64,000 nucleotides of DNA from Euonymus europaeus. Lineage: Eukaryota > Streptophyta > Magnoliopsida > Celastrales > Celastraceae. The stretch lies in contig OY756966.1 of the NCBI GenBank assembly GCA_963580455.1, positions 21,455,001-21,519,000 of the forward strand, given 5' to 3'. This document shows, in pieces, positions 23,901-35,867 of this stretch. The position numbers and the translations under genes are program-made. Within the stretch, counting starts at the first letter, position 1. Each line of letters starts with the position of its first letter. The notes under the pieces were generated by a model that worked only from the letters and a program-made list of their open reading frames with translations, was not told the origin of the DNA and made no database searches.

Positions 23901-26239
23901 CGCGAACTTTCTCCTTTTTTGGTGAACTGTAGGATAGATAGGATCGACCTGCAACTTCTGAACTACCACCTCGAGATCAATACCAGTCATATTAGCATGA
24001 GACCAGGCGAAATAATGCTGATGCTGAGCCAAAAATGCTACAATCAAATCCTTCAGCTTTGGTATCAGGGGTGCTCCAACAAAAACTTTCCTCTAAGGAA
24101 ACTCCGAGGAAATTTGTACTTCATCTAACTCCTCCATCTCTAGCTCATTAGGCGAGTAACTGGAGCTCCCATACTGTAATTGCTATGCCAACTTTGTAGC
24201 CTTTTTCATGGCGTTCTTATAGCAATTTCTTGCAACTAACTGTTCGCCCAAGACCTCTACCACGCCATTACTAGTAGGAAATTTGAGCACTTGATGATAA
24301 GTGGATGGAACAGCTCTCATTACATGAATCCATGGGCGACCAACGATCATATTGTATGTAGAAGGACAGTCCACTACCACGAATTTCGTATGAATATTTA
24401 CTCTTCCAACAAAGACAGGCAAAGCAATCTCACCCATAGAGAACTTCAATTCGCCACTGAATCCCTACAGCACTGTCGGCTGCCTGACGATATGGTCTTC
24501 ATCAATTCCCATAATCTTCAGCGAACAGAGGAACAAAATATTTTCAGAGCTTCCATCATCAACCAAGATCCTCTTTACGTGAATGTTGGCGACCTGGAGA
24601 GTGACAACCAAAGCATCATGATGAGGATGTAGTAGGTGAGCAGCTTCGTTGTCCACAAACGCCATCACTTTATTTGTCGCAACTGTCAAACACATCCCCA
24701 TTCTACAGTCTGGATTTAATGCTTCTCTGGCACTACGGCGAGCTGCAGAATGAGAGACCCCACTGATCTCTGATCCCCCTGATATCACATGCATGGTTGG
24801 TAGGCCATCTGCCTGCTTGGCTTCTATCTCGATGCCCCTTGCGTACACTTCTTTCCCCTTCTCTGTCAACAAGTCCCTGAGGTGTCCTCTCTTCAACAGT
24901 TTGGCGACCTCTATCCTTAGAGAATTGCAGTTCTTTATATTATGGTCGTGGTTGCGGTGATAGTCACACCACTTAGAGGTGTCTGTATTGATGAAATCTG
25001 GCTTCCTCGGCCACTTGACTGCATCTCCCATAGACTTCATCACCGCCACAACCTCGTGTGGTTTATATTCAAAGAGTAATCTGGCGCTCTCTTCTGAAAA
25101 TCTCGTCGATGACCACCTCGCCCAAACTAACTCGAGACTGGATAGCTTTCCTGGGAGGTCGTCGTCTCATCCACTAGGTGAGCTCGTTTCTCACCTTTCA
25201 AGTCACTATTTGATGCCTTTGGTCCTAATCTCCTAGGATCCTCCTCCCACCTGATCTGGATGGTAGCACGCAAGATGGCGTCCTCCATAGTCTGACAATC
25301 GTACTTTGTCAACTCTTTGTACAAACTGGTGTCAAGTAAGACACCATTCTTGAAAGCTCGGAGCGCTGTCTCCATGTTACAATTGGGAATAGAAACTCTG
25401 TCTTTGTTATATCTTGCGAGGAAACTTCCAATGACTCCCCAGGTACCTGCTGGATTTTGTACAAGTCATCCGAACACTTTTGGATCTCTCTGCTGCTAGC
25501 AAAGTGTAAAAGAAATGCATCTATCATCTGGGCAAAGGTAGAGATACTGATGTTGGGCAGACCAATGAACCACTGAAGTACTGCTCCAGCTAAGCTTGAG
25601 CCAAAACCCTTGCATATACATGCCTTCCTCAAGTGCTGAGGGATCGCCGTAGCAAGCAACTTCTGCTTATAATGGGCTATATGATCGCCAAGGTTGGATA
25701 TTCCCTCATAGAGCTTCATGCTAGGGACCATGAACCTTGGAGGTAACTCTGACGAGGCAATATGCTCTGCAAAAGGAGAATCGGCATAACAGGTATCCGA
25801 GGTCCTCTTCAAAGTAGTTGCGACCACGGGCACTTTATTTATTCTAGCCTCCATCTCACCTAGGCGGCGAGCAAACTCCTTCTCATCATTCTGTCGTACT
25901 ACATCCCTGCCATTCTGGCGATGAGCACTTTCTGGAGGTGGAGGTGGTGGAGTGTGTTCCTGCTGATAAGATAATCCTCCAGAGACGAAATGATTGCGTA
26001 CGAAAAGGCTTTCTAAAGGAACGGTGCTCCCAGCAGGGATTTGCTCTATGGTTACCAGTGAGGGCATAGGAGTGATAGGAGATTTGTTGGCTTTAGCTCG
26101 CTTCGCCATCTCTGCATGGCGTTCTTCTCTTTGCCTATTGTTCTCGGCCTCAACGGACTCCAGACGAGCAGTAGTTTGGTGGAGTTCCTCCCTCATGGCA
26201 GCCAGTTGCGCCAGAATCTCATCTCTGCCACATAGCTAG
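20907..26239 (-). pseudogene. Gag-pol of the Tat-type element
   Basis: Broken polyprotein read from high to low coordinates. Gag is at 26196-25309 and 25375-25127 (FMVPSMKLYEGISNLGDHI, then KIQQVPGESL, after which the frame changes), followed by CDYHRNHDHNIKNC. Protease reads ILVDDGSSENIL (near 24560). RT at 24047-23311 has KKNGKWRVSIDF, MDAYSGYNQILMHPEDQE and YIDDMLVKS. RNase H 1 follows (PVYYVSKSFLGAESRYSQME), then the archaeal-type second RNase H (MWVDGLSNCKGSG, NNEAEYEALIACLQLAKSL). Integrase at 22047-20907 has CDKCQRYA, the catalytic pieces GMDIVGP, VIDNGSQF and NGQAEASNK, and a C-terminus ending GPYLIAKIVGQGAYKLQ. Stops separate most blocks, so it cannot make an enzyme set. Confidence 0.9.
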
Positions 26240-26308
26240 GTGTCTCAGACATGGTCAGCAGTTAGCCAGTTACCAAATAGAATATTTGCTATGCAAAAAT
26301 TACCAAAT

Positions 26309-27205
26309 TGTAGAGCCCAAAATCTACAATCAACAAATTTGAACAGCTCAACTTTTAGTGGGTCCTGATAGTCTTCACAAATATTTTGAGATGTCCAGCT
26401 CCTATACACACTTCAAACAAAAGAACCGTGATATCCCAAAGACCGGTTTGTGGGGGCCCGGTCGTTGGGGCTCCGACGATCAAGTCAGTTCCAAGAGGAA
26501 GAACAGACAACAACCGTGGTGGAGACCGAGAAAAGATAGACAGTGTTTAAGGATTAGTTGGTTGAGAAATGGCTGAGAGAACTGGTTTTGTTTGTACTCT
26601 AGAGGTTCTGGACCGTGCATCCCCTCCTCCAATGGAGGAGGGGTCTTATTTATAGAATTTCCTTTTACTATTTTTAGTAAGGGCCTTTGAGTACTTTGGC
26701 GTTTGAAAAGACAATCTCATACTGAAAAGACATGTCTGCGTCGAAGTGACGGGCTCTTAATAACATATCAACTAGGAAAAGCGGTTTTGGACAAAAGGTG
26801 ATACTAGAGCATTAAACAAAACATAAAACTTAAGAAAAGATACCTGCAGCCTGACAGATGTGTCGGACGGTGTACCTTGGGAAGGTGAACGTCCCTCTAG
26901 GGCAAGGTAAAGAGGCGTGCTCTAGTGTCGACGACCTAATGAGTAGGTTGCGCTCTATGATTGCTTTACCTTTGGACTCCAGTCTCTGGCAGAACTCAGC
27001 GTCGGCGAGCTCATGTGCTCATGGCTCTGGCGAGCTCCTGTTCTCATGGCTCTGGCGAGCACCAATTTAGCAACAAGGGTCTGAGCCGAAGCTGGGTTCC
27101 TAAGTATTGAATATAGTCAAGGCTGACTGGACCTTTGACTGGTCAAATGCTGAGTAGATACAAACTCGTCAGAAAATTGGGCCAAGCCCAATTTTGGTCA
27201 TTACA
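26309..27205 (-). repeat. 5' LTR of the Tat-type element
   Basis: 897 bp, the partner of 16545-17442. The minus strand inside it continues ATTTGGTAATTTTTGC, whose TGG triplet should be the start of the primer-binding site. The TSD GACCT follows at 27206-27210. Confidence 0.92.
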
Positions 27206-27210
27206 GACCT

Positions 27211-28066
27211 CCACTTTTTTGTCGCATTGTTAATGGAGTTGTAGCTCATTATCAGTACTTCCATCAAAGACCCGAAGCTCTTGTAGTCATTGACTTGTCT
27301 TCTATTTAGAAGAAAATATTCGCAATGAGGATGTTTGCATATGAACAATTAGCAGTTGAATAAGACAGCATATTACATTGTAACACATTGATTCACTAAA
27401 CCCAACATTGAAATATTGAAAAAATTCATAGAAGCAAAAAATCTCCAATATCCTTGATCATGAGACATATAATTATCCTATAAATAAGCACCACGATTCC
27501 AACAGTAGTGATGAATATTAACATAATAGAAGTCAGCTAGTCGATCAAATAGCTGAACTCTAAAGAAAAATCATTATTGATCAGCATATACACCAACAAA
27601 AATTGTTTATGATTGTTGTTTATCACTGAATAAATCACCTACAAAACAATGAAAACCTCTTGAAGCTCCAAACGCCACAAAAAAACCAGAAGAATTGATC
27701 GATCTTCAACCTCTTCGCGCAACAAGAGTTCCTCGAAGCTCAAAATTCAAAAAATCGCAGAGGACAAAGCTCAAACGACGATTATGATGAAAAATCAATG
27801 AAGACGAAGCTTAAATTGAACATGCCGTAGCGCATGTTTCCCAGATTCAAACCATTGAATAGCAAACGAAAAGAGAGACGTGAGCTGATAGAGAGAAGTA
27901 AAGGAATAAAATTAATTGAAATAAATTAACATTATTGGATTGATTTTCGAAAAAGTCCAGCCTAACCTATCAGGTGGATTTGGGTTCAGGCTCTATATCA
28001 TTTTTTTGATAAAAAAGAAGATAATTTTTTTTATTTAATCATGACCCATCGGATTAGCGGACGGTG
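27211..28066. other. Intergenic DNA
   Basis: No gene or repeat is supported. It resumes the sequence interrupted at 16544 by the Tat-type insertion. Confidence 0.4.
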
Positions 28067-28250
28067 TTGATAGATATCTATAAAAATTAATATTCATAAA
28101 AATTAATATCCATAACATCCAAAATCATATGTGATCAATCATCATAGCCACTTTTGGCTTCATATTCAACTTCGAAAATTCAAAATCACATCCCTCACTC
28201 ACATATAAATGTTATGGATATCAATACCAAGAATTATGGATACTTATCAT
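28067..28250. mobile_element. MITE-like inverted repeat
   Basis: ATTAATATCCATAACAT (28102-28118) and ATGTTATGGATATCAAT (28209-28225) are inverted copies with one mismatch. The homology extends outward loosely to TTGATAGATATCTATAA on the left and GGATACTTATCA on the right. About 184 bp in all, with a 90-bp centre. The family is not identified and no clear target duplication is seen. Confidence 0.45.
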
Positions 28251-28504
28251 TCTTGATTATCGAATAGGTGAAATTTCTAGAACTCAAAAAATTAAATAAA
28301 AAGGAAAATAATAAATACTAAAGATAGAGAGCTTTAAGCAAATAATATAAAGGAAAATGACATGTAACCTATATTTTGGTAATACATGGTAACTCATATC
28401 TAATTATTTTATTAATTTTTTCATTCTAATTAATTATTCTTGCCTTAATCAATATGCTGAGTATTTATTTTATTTTATGATTTTATTCTAATTAATTATT
28501 AGCT

Positions 28505-28730
28505 CGTAGGGTTTAGTAAATCCGTTTATTGTAAGATTTAACACTTATTATTTAGATTATAATATGAAAATTCGATACGCAAACTCGTTAAGATTTAACA
28601 AATTCGTTTCTTTTAGAATTCATCACTTATTATTTAGATGACAGTATGAAAATTTGAAATACAAGTCAGTTAAGGTTTAATAAATCGATTGTTCTTAAAA
28701 TTTAATATTTATTATTTAAATATTTATTTT
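28505..28730. repeat. Degenerate tandem repeat upstream of BSH
   Basis: Three imperfect units of 75-80 bp, each with a GTTTA(G/A)TAAATC-type start and CTTATTATTTAGAT near its end (28507, 28583, 28674). The AT-rich lead-in TAATTAATTATT...AATCAATATGCT (28430-28462) and the start of the unit also recur at 38090-38165, so this is a dispersed repeat. Confidence 0.5.
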
Positions 28731-28850
28731 GATGGGCTTCTAAAATATATATGGAGTATTTATCACTATTATTATTATTATTATCCTTAATAAAATCCTT
28801 AATAAAAGGTGATACGTGGAAAAAGAAAAAGTGCGACCCAAGTGAGGAAG

Positions 28851-31461
28851 ATGAAACTGCCGGCGACTTCCAAAACCCCTGTCAAGTTCCGGATGTAAGT
28901 GTTTGTCATGATTGTAACGAAATTGTTGTTTTTGTAATCTTCTGACTGCCTATAACTATAAAGGGTCGAAACAGACCGACTGTGGAGAATTTAGTGCCAA
29001 TTCGATTGGACATAGAGATCGACGGTCACCGCTTCAAAGATGCTTTCACCTGGAATCCTTCTGGTATGTTTATCTATTCAATTTCTTAACACTAGCTCTG
29101 TTTCTAACTGCTTCTTTTTGTCGTTTGATTTGATTTGATTAGATGTATGTTTTTTTTTTCTTTCTGTTTTGCAATAAACAAATATAATGTTCTAGACCCT
29201 GACTCGGAGGTGGTCGTGTTTGCGAAGAGGACCGTGAAAGACCTGAAGCTTCCTCCGGCATTCGTAACCCAGATCGCTCAATCAATTCAGGTTTACCAAT
29301 TTATTTATTTATTTGCTTTTATTTGGTGGGTTTTCCTATCCCATACGAAAGTTTTCAATTTTCTTGTTACTCCTTAGTTCTTTATCTTTCTCATGTTTGT
29401 TTTGGGCTTTTACCTAATAGTCACAACTTCAAGAGTTTCGATCATATGAAGGGCAAGATATGTATACTGGTGAGAAGATTGTTCCCATCAAGGTCTGTCT
29501 TCCCTTGTATTATATAATCTGTGTCTCAATTTTATTTTGGCCTTGGCTTAATTGGTTCAATGTTCTGATAGTGACGCATAGAATTTTATTTTTCCCAGCT
29601 TGATCTTCGAGTGAATCATACTCTGATAAAGGATCAGTTTTTGTGGGTAAGACCAATGAGTAGTCTCTTACTGACTTACTCAAGTTGTGTATGGAAATGG
29701 CTTGTTCATTCAGGTCTGCTATATGTTTTGCAATTTATTTCCTATTTGAATTTTTAGGACTGAATGCATTTGGAATTGAATGGATATCAGGACTTGAACA
29801 ACTTTGACAGTGATCCTGAAGTGTTTGCTAGAACCCTCTGCAAAGACCTGGGTATTCAAGACCCTGAAGTCGGAGTAAGGAAACAAATCAGTTATAGCTG
29901 CTATAAATAATTGTGCATTTTTTTTTAATATTTTCTTGCTATGTTTTTCTTTGATGTACATTTTGGAATTGCAAATTAATGGCTTATTTTGGAATTTCTA
30001 ATTCTTTTTAGCTAGGTTGGTTGAAGATGGGAATCACAAACAAATTATCTTGAATGATTATTGATTAAAACGGGAACTGATTTGTGGAAAAAATCAACTG
30101 TAAAATTAAATAAAAATTATTTAAAAACTAAAAATGGAATGGGACAGTTTTTCTTTTCTTTTTCTTATACCATATCGTGCATTCGTTTTTATTTTATTTT
30201 AAATGTATGTGCCTCCAGTAAGATATTTAGCTAAACGTTAGGTTTGGAAAATTAACTACCCGTATGCTATAAAATCAGGAATGGAGATAAAAGCTCCATT
30301 GAAATTTGGTTTTCCTTTTTGCTTATATTCCACAAAAATCTTGAAATAGATACTTAAGATGATCCTCACTTTACCTTTGCAGCCTGCAATTGCCTTCACA
30401 ATCAGGGAACAACTCTATGAGGTGAAGATCTTATCCTTATTTGACCACATTGTGTGTTTGCTTTGTTTGCATCGTTGGCAGGCCGCATCAATTATTTTGA
30501 CTTAGTTTACCATATTTGTCTCTTTATAATCCAGATTGCAATTCAGAGTGTAGCTACTGCAAGAGAGAACCGATTGAGCAAAAAGGGTCGCCGTGGTGCT
30601 GAACATTTCCTACCTAGGTATTTTCTCAGCAGTTTTGCTTTGTCACTGTCAGTTATAATTTGTTTCGAGGTAGAGGAATCAAAAGTGTTGTGTTTTGGGT
30701 TGTATGTTTTCTTTTCCTCTGGGCTAGTTGTGGTCTTGTGTCTCTCTGAGACCTGTGTGTGTTCTCTTCTTGTTAACATTATTTTTACCTCTTTCAGTAA
30801 AAGTAGCGGTACTGCACTGGAGGTGATGAAGTTATTCAATAACAAATACAGTGTAGTTAGGTATGTCTTTCCTTTTTGTTCTTACTGAATTTGTTGGAGA
30901 CTTTCCTGTATGCTCAGATATGAAGTCTCTGTCATCAGATGAATACTATCCAGGCGGGGAGGCAGCCTCCTTACTTATCCTCCCCTCATAGTTGGAAAAT
31001 ATCATCAAATTACTCTTGGTAGGATTGTTCAAAAGCAGTGCTAGACTGCTAGCTTCATAATAATCAAAGTTCTACTTGAGAGTTGAGACTCCCCATACCT
31101 GTATTTATATTTTATAGTCGTCTCTATATTAGTGTTATTTTCACAGAGAGAAACATATTTAAATTAATTGAGAACTTGCAACGTCTATAGTTTTCTCACG
31201 ACTCAGAAAGTGTGCAGGTGGTGGCGGGCGGCGGTTTGGTTTTGGGGACACTATTTTCTCTGTTTTTAGGATTAGATTTATGGCATGTGCATGTTGTACT
31301 GTTATCTGTCACCTTAAATTTTCACAAATGAGATATTGATGTGTCCTAATACGTGCATCAGGAAAAGGAAGGAGTGGGATGTCTATGAACCCATTGTTGA
31401 TATTCTGTCAAATGAAGAAGTGGATGCCCTTGAAGCAAGAGAGGAGAGACTTGCCAGGTGA
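28851..31461 (+). CDS. BSH: SNF5-type subunit of SWI/SNF chromatin remodelling (BSH), 10 exons
   Basis: Core nuclear subunit of ATP-dependent SWI/SNF remodelling complexes. Exons: 28851-28894, 28975-29063, 29196-29290, 29421-29492, 29599-29646, 29791-29874, 30383-30421, 30535-30617, 30798-30860, 31362-31461. All join in frame at GT-AG sites to 238 residues, very close to the Arabidopsis BSH length (about 240). The start MKLPATSKTPVKFR is the usual short N-terminus. The SNF5 domain holds two repeats: ENLVPIRLDIEIDGHRFKDA with DSEVVVFAKRTVKDL, and IVPIKLDLRVNHTLIKDQFL with DPEVFARTLCKDLGI. The tail has RLSKKGRRGAEH and ends EEVDALEAREERLAR. No damage is seen. The neighbour HSP gene converges from the right, 427 bp beyond the stop. 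A 45-bp direct duplication covers the stop region (31439-31513). Confidence 0.97.
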
Positions 31462-31513
31462 ATTTGCAAAGCATCCAACCCTTGAGAGGAGCGTCTAGCC
31501 AGGTGAATTTGCA
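31439..31513 (+). repeat. Short tandem duplication across the BSH stop codon
   Basis: GCCAGGTGAATTTGCA occurs at 31453 and 31498, with related AGAGGAG sequence before each, giving a 45-bp spacing. The first copy contains the BSH stop codon; the second is in the 3' UTR. Confidence 0.75.
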
Positions 31514-31888
31514 TGGCGAAGTCAAGGGTGAACAATGTAATAGTCAAAGGTCCAATATTGTGAAAAACCCTAGCTTTCTCTGTTCTTATTTTCTGTCTCT
31601 TTAAAACTCACCAGAGTAATTGAGCCGTAGGAAAGGAGAAGACATTTTTCTCATCCCCCTCCCTTCGCTCGAATCTACTTAATTATTTTCTTTAGTCTTT
31701 CTATCAAACGACACACTTGGTATGCTTGTGAATTCATTTTGTAACATATTCTAAAGCTTCAAACACACCAACGCTCTCTTGGTTTTGATTTTTGATTTAT
31801 GCATCGTACAGTACATATAATTACAGCAAAACTGACAGCATCTTATTCCCAAACCTTCTGAAACCAACACAACTAGTCAAGGAAAAGC

Positions 31889-32755
31889 TCAGAGCTTGCT
31901 AGTCACGTTAACATTTCTGACTTTGGACTGTTTGGGGCTGGAATCCTTGGGGACAACAATGGTGAGAACACCATTTTCAACTTGAGCCTTGATTTGGTCC
32001 AACTTCACATTCTCAGGCAATTCGATTTGCCTTGAAAAGTCTCCCTTACCAGTCCCTCTCTCTGCTACATGCCAAACAGTAGTGTCTTTGGCATTGGGCT
32101 CCTGATCTTTCTGACCTTCACCTTTAATGTGCAATATGTTTCCATCCTCTATTTGAACCTTTATTTCTTCCTTGCTAAACCCTGTGAGAACACCCCAAAA
32201 TGAATTGCTCCAAGACAAAACATCACTAGAGGAAAATTTGCATGACAATACACAAAACCCATCTGTATAATCTTTCAAATGCATAAAGTAGCAAAAAATT
32301 TGAGATGCTGAGACAAAACCCATTTGAAGAAAAAACAACCCTATTGAAGCCACTAGTTGCCCATTAAAAATTTAGAGCCATTCAGATTGCAGAGAAGCAA
32401 TACACAAAACCCATCAACATATATCACAATCCAAGCATTTTCAGACAGTTTAATCAGGCAAAATAGGCTAAACCCAATAACATAATTACCTATGAAAGCG
32501 AAATCCATCAAAATAAAAAGAAACAAACAACTATAACACAAACTAATATTTCAGTAAAAAGTGATCGAGAGTTGCTCAGTTATCCTAATTTTGGACTAGA
32601 GAGAGAGAGGTGGCACCTGGCACGTTAACCTTGAAGATGTGGGAATTAGGGGACTCAAGCCAGTCCATGAGTGCTGTAGACCCGGACCATTCACGAAAGA
32701 TCGGAGGCCTCCAAAAGAAGCTCCTGAAAGGGTGCCCAAACAGAGCATCAGCCAT
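31889..32755 (-). CDS. Peroxisomal small heat-shock protein, HSP15.7-like
   Basis: ATP-independent holdase of the HSP20 family that binds unfolding proteins. Exon 1 is 32755-32617 and exon 2 is 32181-31889; the 435-bp intron is GT-AG. The product has 143 residues. It starts MADALFGHPFRSFFWRPPIF; the alpha-crystallin domain runs from about residue 36 (HIFKVNVPGFSKEEIKVQIE, ILHIKGEG, FSRQIELPENVKLDQIKAQ, ENGVLTIVVPK) and the tail RNVNVTSKL holds a V-x-V oligomerisation motif. The last three residues SKL are a type 1 peroxisomal targeting signal, as in Arabidopsis HSP15.7. Without splicing the second exon runs into intron sequence, giving a misleading longer ORF to 32353. Heat-shock elements lie upstream. 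Confidence 0.95.
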
Positions 32756-32823
32756 TCTCAATGTGTGTTTGATTTCTGTATCTTGTATTTACAGTGCATT
32801 TAACAGAGGAGGTTTGGGTTTCG

Positions 32824-32945
32824 TTTATAGTGTGTTTCCAGATTTAATCGAATAGAATATGATCCAGAATGTTCTCGGAGGCTATCCTTTCTCTGTCATA
32901 ATTTTAATATATCGAACACTCTGGAAACTTTTGGAGATGATAAGG
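32824..32945 (-). promoter_or_regulatory. Heat-shock promoter of the small HSP gene
   Basis: A TATAAA box is at 32824-32829 on the minus strand, 69 bp above the ATG. About 40 bp further up is GAATGTTC (32867-32874), a perfect nGAAnnTTCn heat-shock element, extended by CTCGGA. A looser GGAAACTTTTGGAG element lies near 32933-32946, and TTTCCAGAT at 32835 is another half-site. The arrangement fits heat-induced transcription. Confidence 0.65.
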
Positions 32946-33194
32946 AGTGGTTGCAAAGCTGTGTTTTTAACGAAATTAATAATATATTAGCATGTATATT
33001 TTTGGTGATATATTTACATTCGGAGATATGTTTTGTTGATTTGGATGTACAAAGAGATATGTTTTGATGATGTGAATTAGTATGTAGTTGATTTTTTATA
33101 AAATATGTGGGACTCGATATTGATTTGGTGTGATTTTATTGAATTATGAATAAGGGAAAAATGTTTTGTTAATAGGAAAATGAAAACATATATA

Positions 33195-33791
33195 GGGAAC
33201 TATTTACGTCCTACTTTTTCTCAGGTATATTCCAAAAATTCATATTCTCTAAACACCCCACTTTTTCCATTCTTCTCGCTTCGTCTTCTCGTCTTTGTTT
33301 CGGTCCCTTGCCCATGACGTCGCCATCTCCGATGGTGGCCTCACTGCAAAGCTACTCCCCAAGGATATCTCGGATCAAAGTCACGATGAAGATCAGGAGC
33401 CTTATCAAATCAAGCCCTTGATTCTCATTCTCTCAGTCTACCAAGAAATTATGCTTTGGCTTTGTTGAAAGTGGGTCACGGTGCAAGTACGTGCTAGTGC
33501 GGGTAGGAGGGAAGGGGGCAGCGATTGGGTCTCTACTTTCGCTTTCCAAAACATAAGCTTGACGAAGATTGAGTCGTGGCCATACTGGAACCGCCCAATC
33601 AGGCTGTGGACGACGTGAACACTCCGCCATGGATCTAAATGGAGAACCCTAAGAGGGAAGGGGTGTGAATGGGAAAAGTCTAAAAAATTAGAAAAAATGT
33701 TGAAAAAGCGGTGCACTGACTTGTGTTTTTTTAAGATAGGGTTTTCTAGAATTGGGGTGTACTTGAGAAAATGGGGGCGTAAATAGTCCCC
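33195..33791. mobile_element. Non-autonomous MULE-like inverted-repeat element
   Basis: The left end GGGAACTATTTACG...TTTTTCTCAGGTAT and the complement of the right end GGGGACTATTTACG...ATTTTCTCAAGTAC form terminal inverted repeats of at least 40 bp with few mismatches. The element is 597 bp. The flanks are ACATATATA and ACATTATAT, close to a 9-bp target duplication with a one-base slip, which points to a Mutator-like origin. The interior (minus-strand ORFs at 33433-33716) has no recognisable protein and may be captured sequence. Confidence 0.65.
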
Positions 33792-33800
33792 ACATTATAT

Positions 33801-35860
33801 TTTGACTGTATAATTATATTGAAATACGTGTTTTGATATCGTAGATAATCTTTTGACTTGACTTTTTATATTACAGATGTAGAATCCGGTTGGAGAAAGG
33901 GGAAATGTTACATTGAAACCATAAGAGACATTATTGCATCCGCTAACAGTCTTCTGTGGCTGATCAACGCCATTGAAAGCACGTACAAACGAAATTTCTT
34001 AACTTCGCCTTGTGACTTTAATTTGGTTATAGTTATCCTAATGTGTTTGGTCAATTTTGCCTTATCATTGACCATCAGTTTTATTTTTTACATTTGATTT
34101 TGCAATACTTGACTCTAGGTTGATTTTACTAGTCATTACCGGCCAAACGATCCATAAACTCTAATCGATAATTTCATCTGACTCATGTATAACCAGGTCG
34201 GTGGACGGACGATTGTCAAAATGTTCAAAAATCAGTTTATGGATAATTATTAAAAATAAAGCCAAAAATATTACATTTTAAAAAGCCCAAACCAAATTAA
34301 CCTATGATCCATCCCAACCATTTACACGAGTACATGCCTAGCCCGAATTTCAGTCAGTCTCTGTCTCGTTCTCTAACTCTCTGCTCCGAGCAAGATCACA
34401 CTGAGACTGAGAGCGCCAAATGAACGCTAAGCAAGCCAAAAACATCTTTCTAAACTACACTTTCCTATGTCGAAGATCAGAGATGTTTGGGCTCACCAAT
34501 CTACTGCCCAATTTCTCAATGATGTATCTAGTGAAGGATGACTATTGTCATAGTAAAGCTCAATTCTAGCGACAACAACAATGGCTTTTAAGCCAAGCCC
34601 ATAGAGCAGCTTCACCTTCTCTCCTTCATAAACGTCCATTCCAAATCAAAAATGTATTGATTGTATCACACTTACAGTAAGCAGATGACTTGGAAAACTT
34701 GGAAAAAGTCCCTGTTAAATATTGGAGATGGGCTTACACTTATAAAATGTTTTACAATTCCCACATCTTTGCATATAATACTTCAAAAAAAAAAAAAAAA
34801 AGAGTTCATTCATGGTAGTGCAAGGTGTTATGGTTCAGTGGATGCTCAATCAGTTTAGGAATCTACTCCTATATCAAAAACCTAAAACTGAGATAGTGTA
34901 ATGCGGGTTTTTTGGTGGGGCCATATCAACATTATCATCTCTTGAAAACATGACGCGTGTCAATTATTTTATGCATCATTTTACAAAAAAGAAAAAAAAA
35001 ATCACCAATGGGTATTTAAACAAGTAGTTTAATGTCTGAAATAAGTAAAAATAGCCCTAACTGAACAATTCATTTTTTAATGCATTCACGTGTTTACATT
35101 CATTGTATGGAAAGACAGTATTGTCAACATTCATTGGACTATTTGTTGACACTCTCTACCTTCCTTGACTAATCATGTTGGAGTTCCCTCACGAACCACC
35201 ACCATTCTATGATCCTCTACATGCAATGAAAAGAACATGCACATTATTTGAGGGTTATACTTACACCAATATTTTGAAACCAATAAAACATGCACATTAT
35301 TTGAGGGCTATACACCAATTTTGAAACCAATAAAGAATTGTAAAATGGGGTGGACTCAGTTTTGCAATTTTAGACTCAACAAAATACCATACATTCATAC
35401 TCTTTTATGGCAATTTTGGGTACAACAAAATACTAGACATTCAATCTCTTATACTATGTTAGATGAACCCAAAGAAAAAGGTCTCATTTTGCAGTTTAAA
35501 TTCAATGCTTCTTTTTGGTGTTAGTAATTGAACACTCAAAATCATTAATATGACTCCTTTGTACAGGAAATTTGAAAAGACAACAAAATATTTAGACCAA
35601 GCATATGTTTGGTACAGAGTATAAGCTAGCTTGTACTTTGTCAGACATACTCTCAGACACTTTCAGTTTTTACGTTTTACGATAGCTTATACTCTATCAC
35701 ACATACTCCAAGTAACCATTTGTAGTCAACGAATGTCTAGAAATTACTCATTGGTTATGACTATGTGCGTTTAACAATAATTGAAGATTGTACCCTTTTC
35801 TTTGTATATAAATAGCACTAACATGCCGATTGCCAACAATTACTAGAAGAAGCAAGCTCA
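33801..35860. other. Intergenic DNA with short tandem duplications
   Basis: No gene is supported. 35235-35334 is a 53/47-bp direct duplication (ACATGCACATTATTTGAGGG). 35362-35446 is a second, weaker one (GCAATTTT...CAACAAAATAC). An inverted repeat AGAGTATAAGCTAGC/GATAGCTTATACTCT spans 35627-35697. A 17-bp poly-A run lies near 34786. Confidence 0.5.
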
Positions 35861-35867
35861 ACAAAAA

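Larger units (their letters stand above)
16545..27205 (-). mobile_element. Tat-type Ty3/gypsy LTR retrotransposon with antisense gene
   Basis: A full-length but decayed element of 10,661 bp. It has two LTRs (16545-17442 and 26309-27205) and a perfect 5-bp target-site duplication GACCT (16540-16544 and 27206-27210). Gag-pol is on the minus strand, so the right LTR is the 5' LTR. The minus-strand order is gag, protease, RT, RNase H, a second RNase H with the NNEAEYEALI motif, and integrase; the dual RNase H is the hallmark of the Tat lineage. Between integrase and the 3' LTR lies a plus-strand gene. Stops and frame shifts in every coding part plus scattered LTR differences show an older insertion. 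Confidence 0.92.

Noticed and set aside
30454..30888. 144-codon plus-strand ORF
   Set aside because: It is BSH exons 8 and 9 read together with the introns; the spliced gene explains it.
32182..32353. N-terminal extension of the HSP ORF
   Set aside because: It is intron sequence; the true first exon at 32617-32755 restores the family N-terminus.
33433..33716. Minus-strand ORFs of 65 and 92 codons
   Set aside because: They overlap in different frames inside the MULE-like element and show no motif; likely chance or captured sequence.
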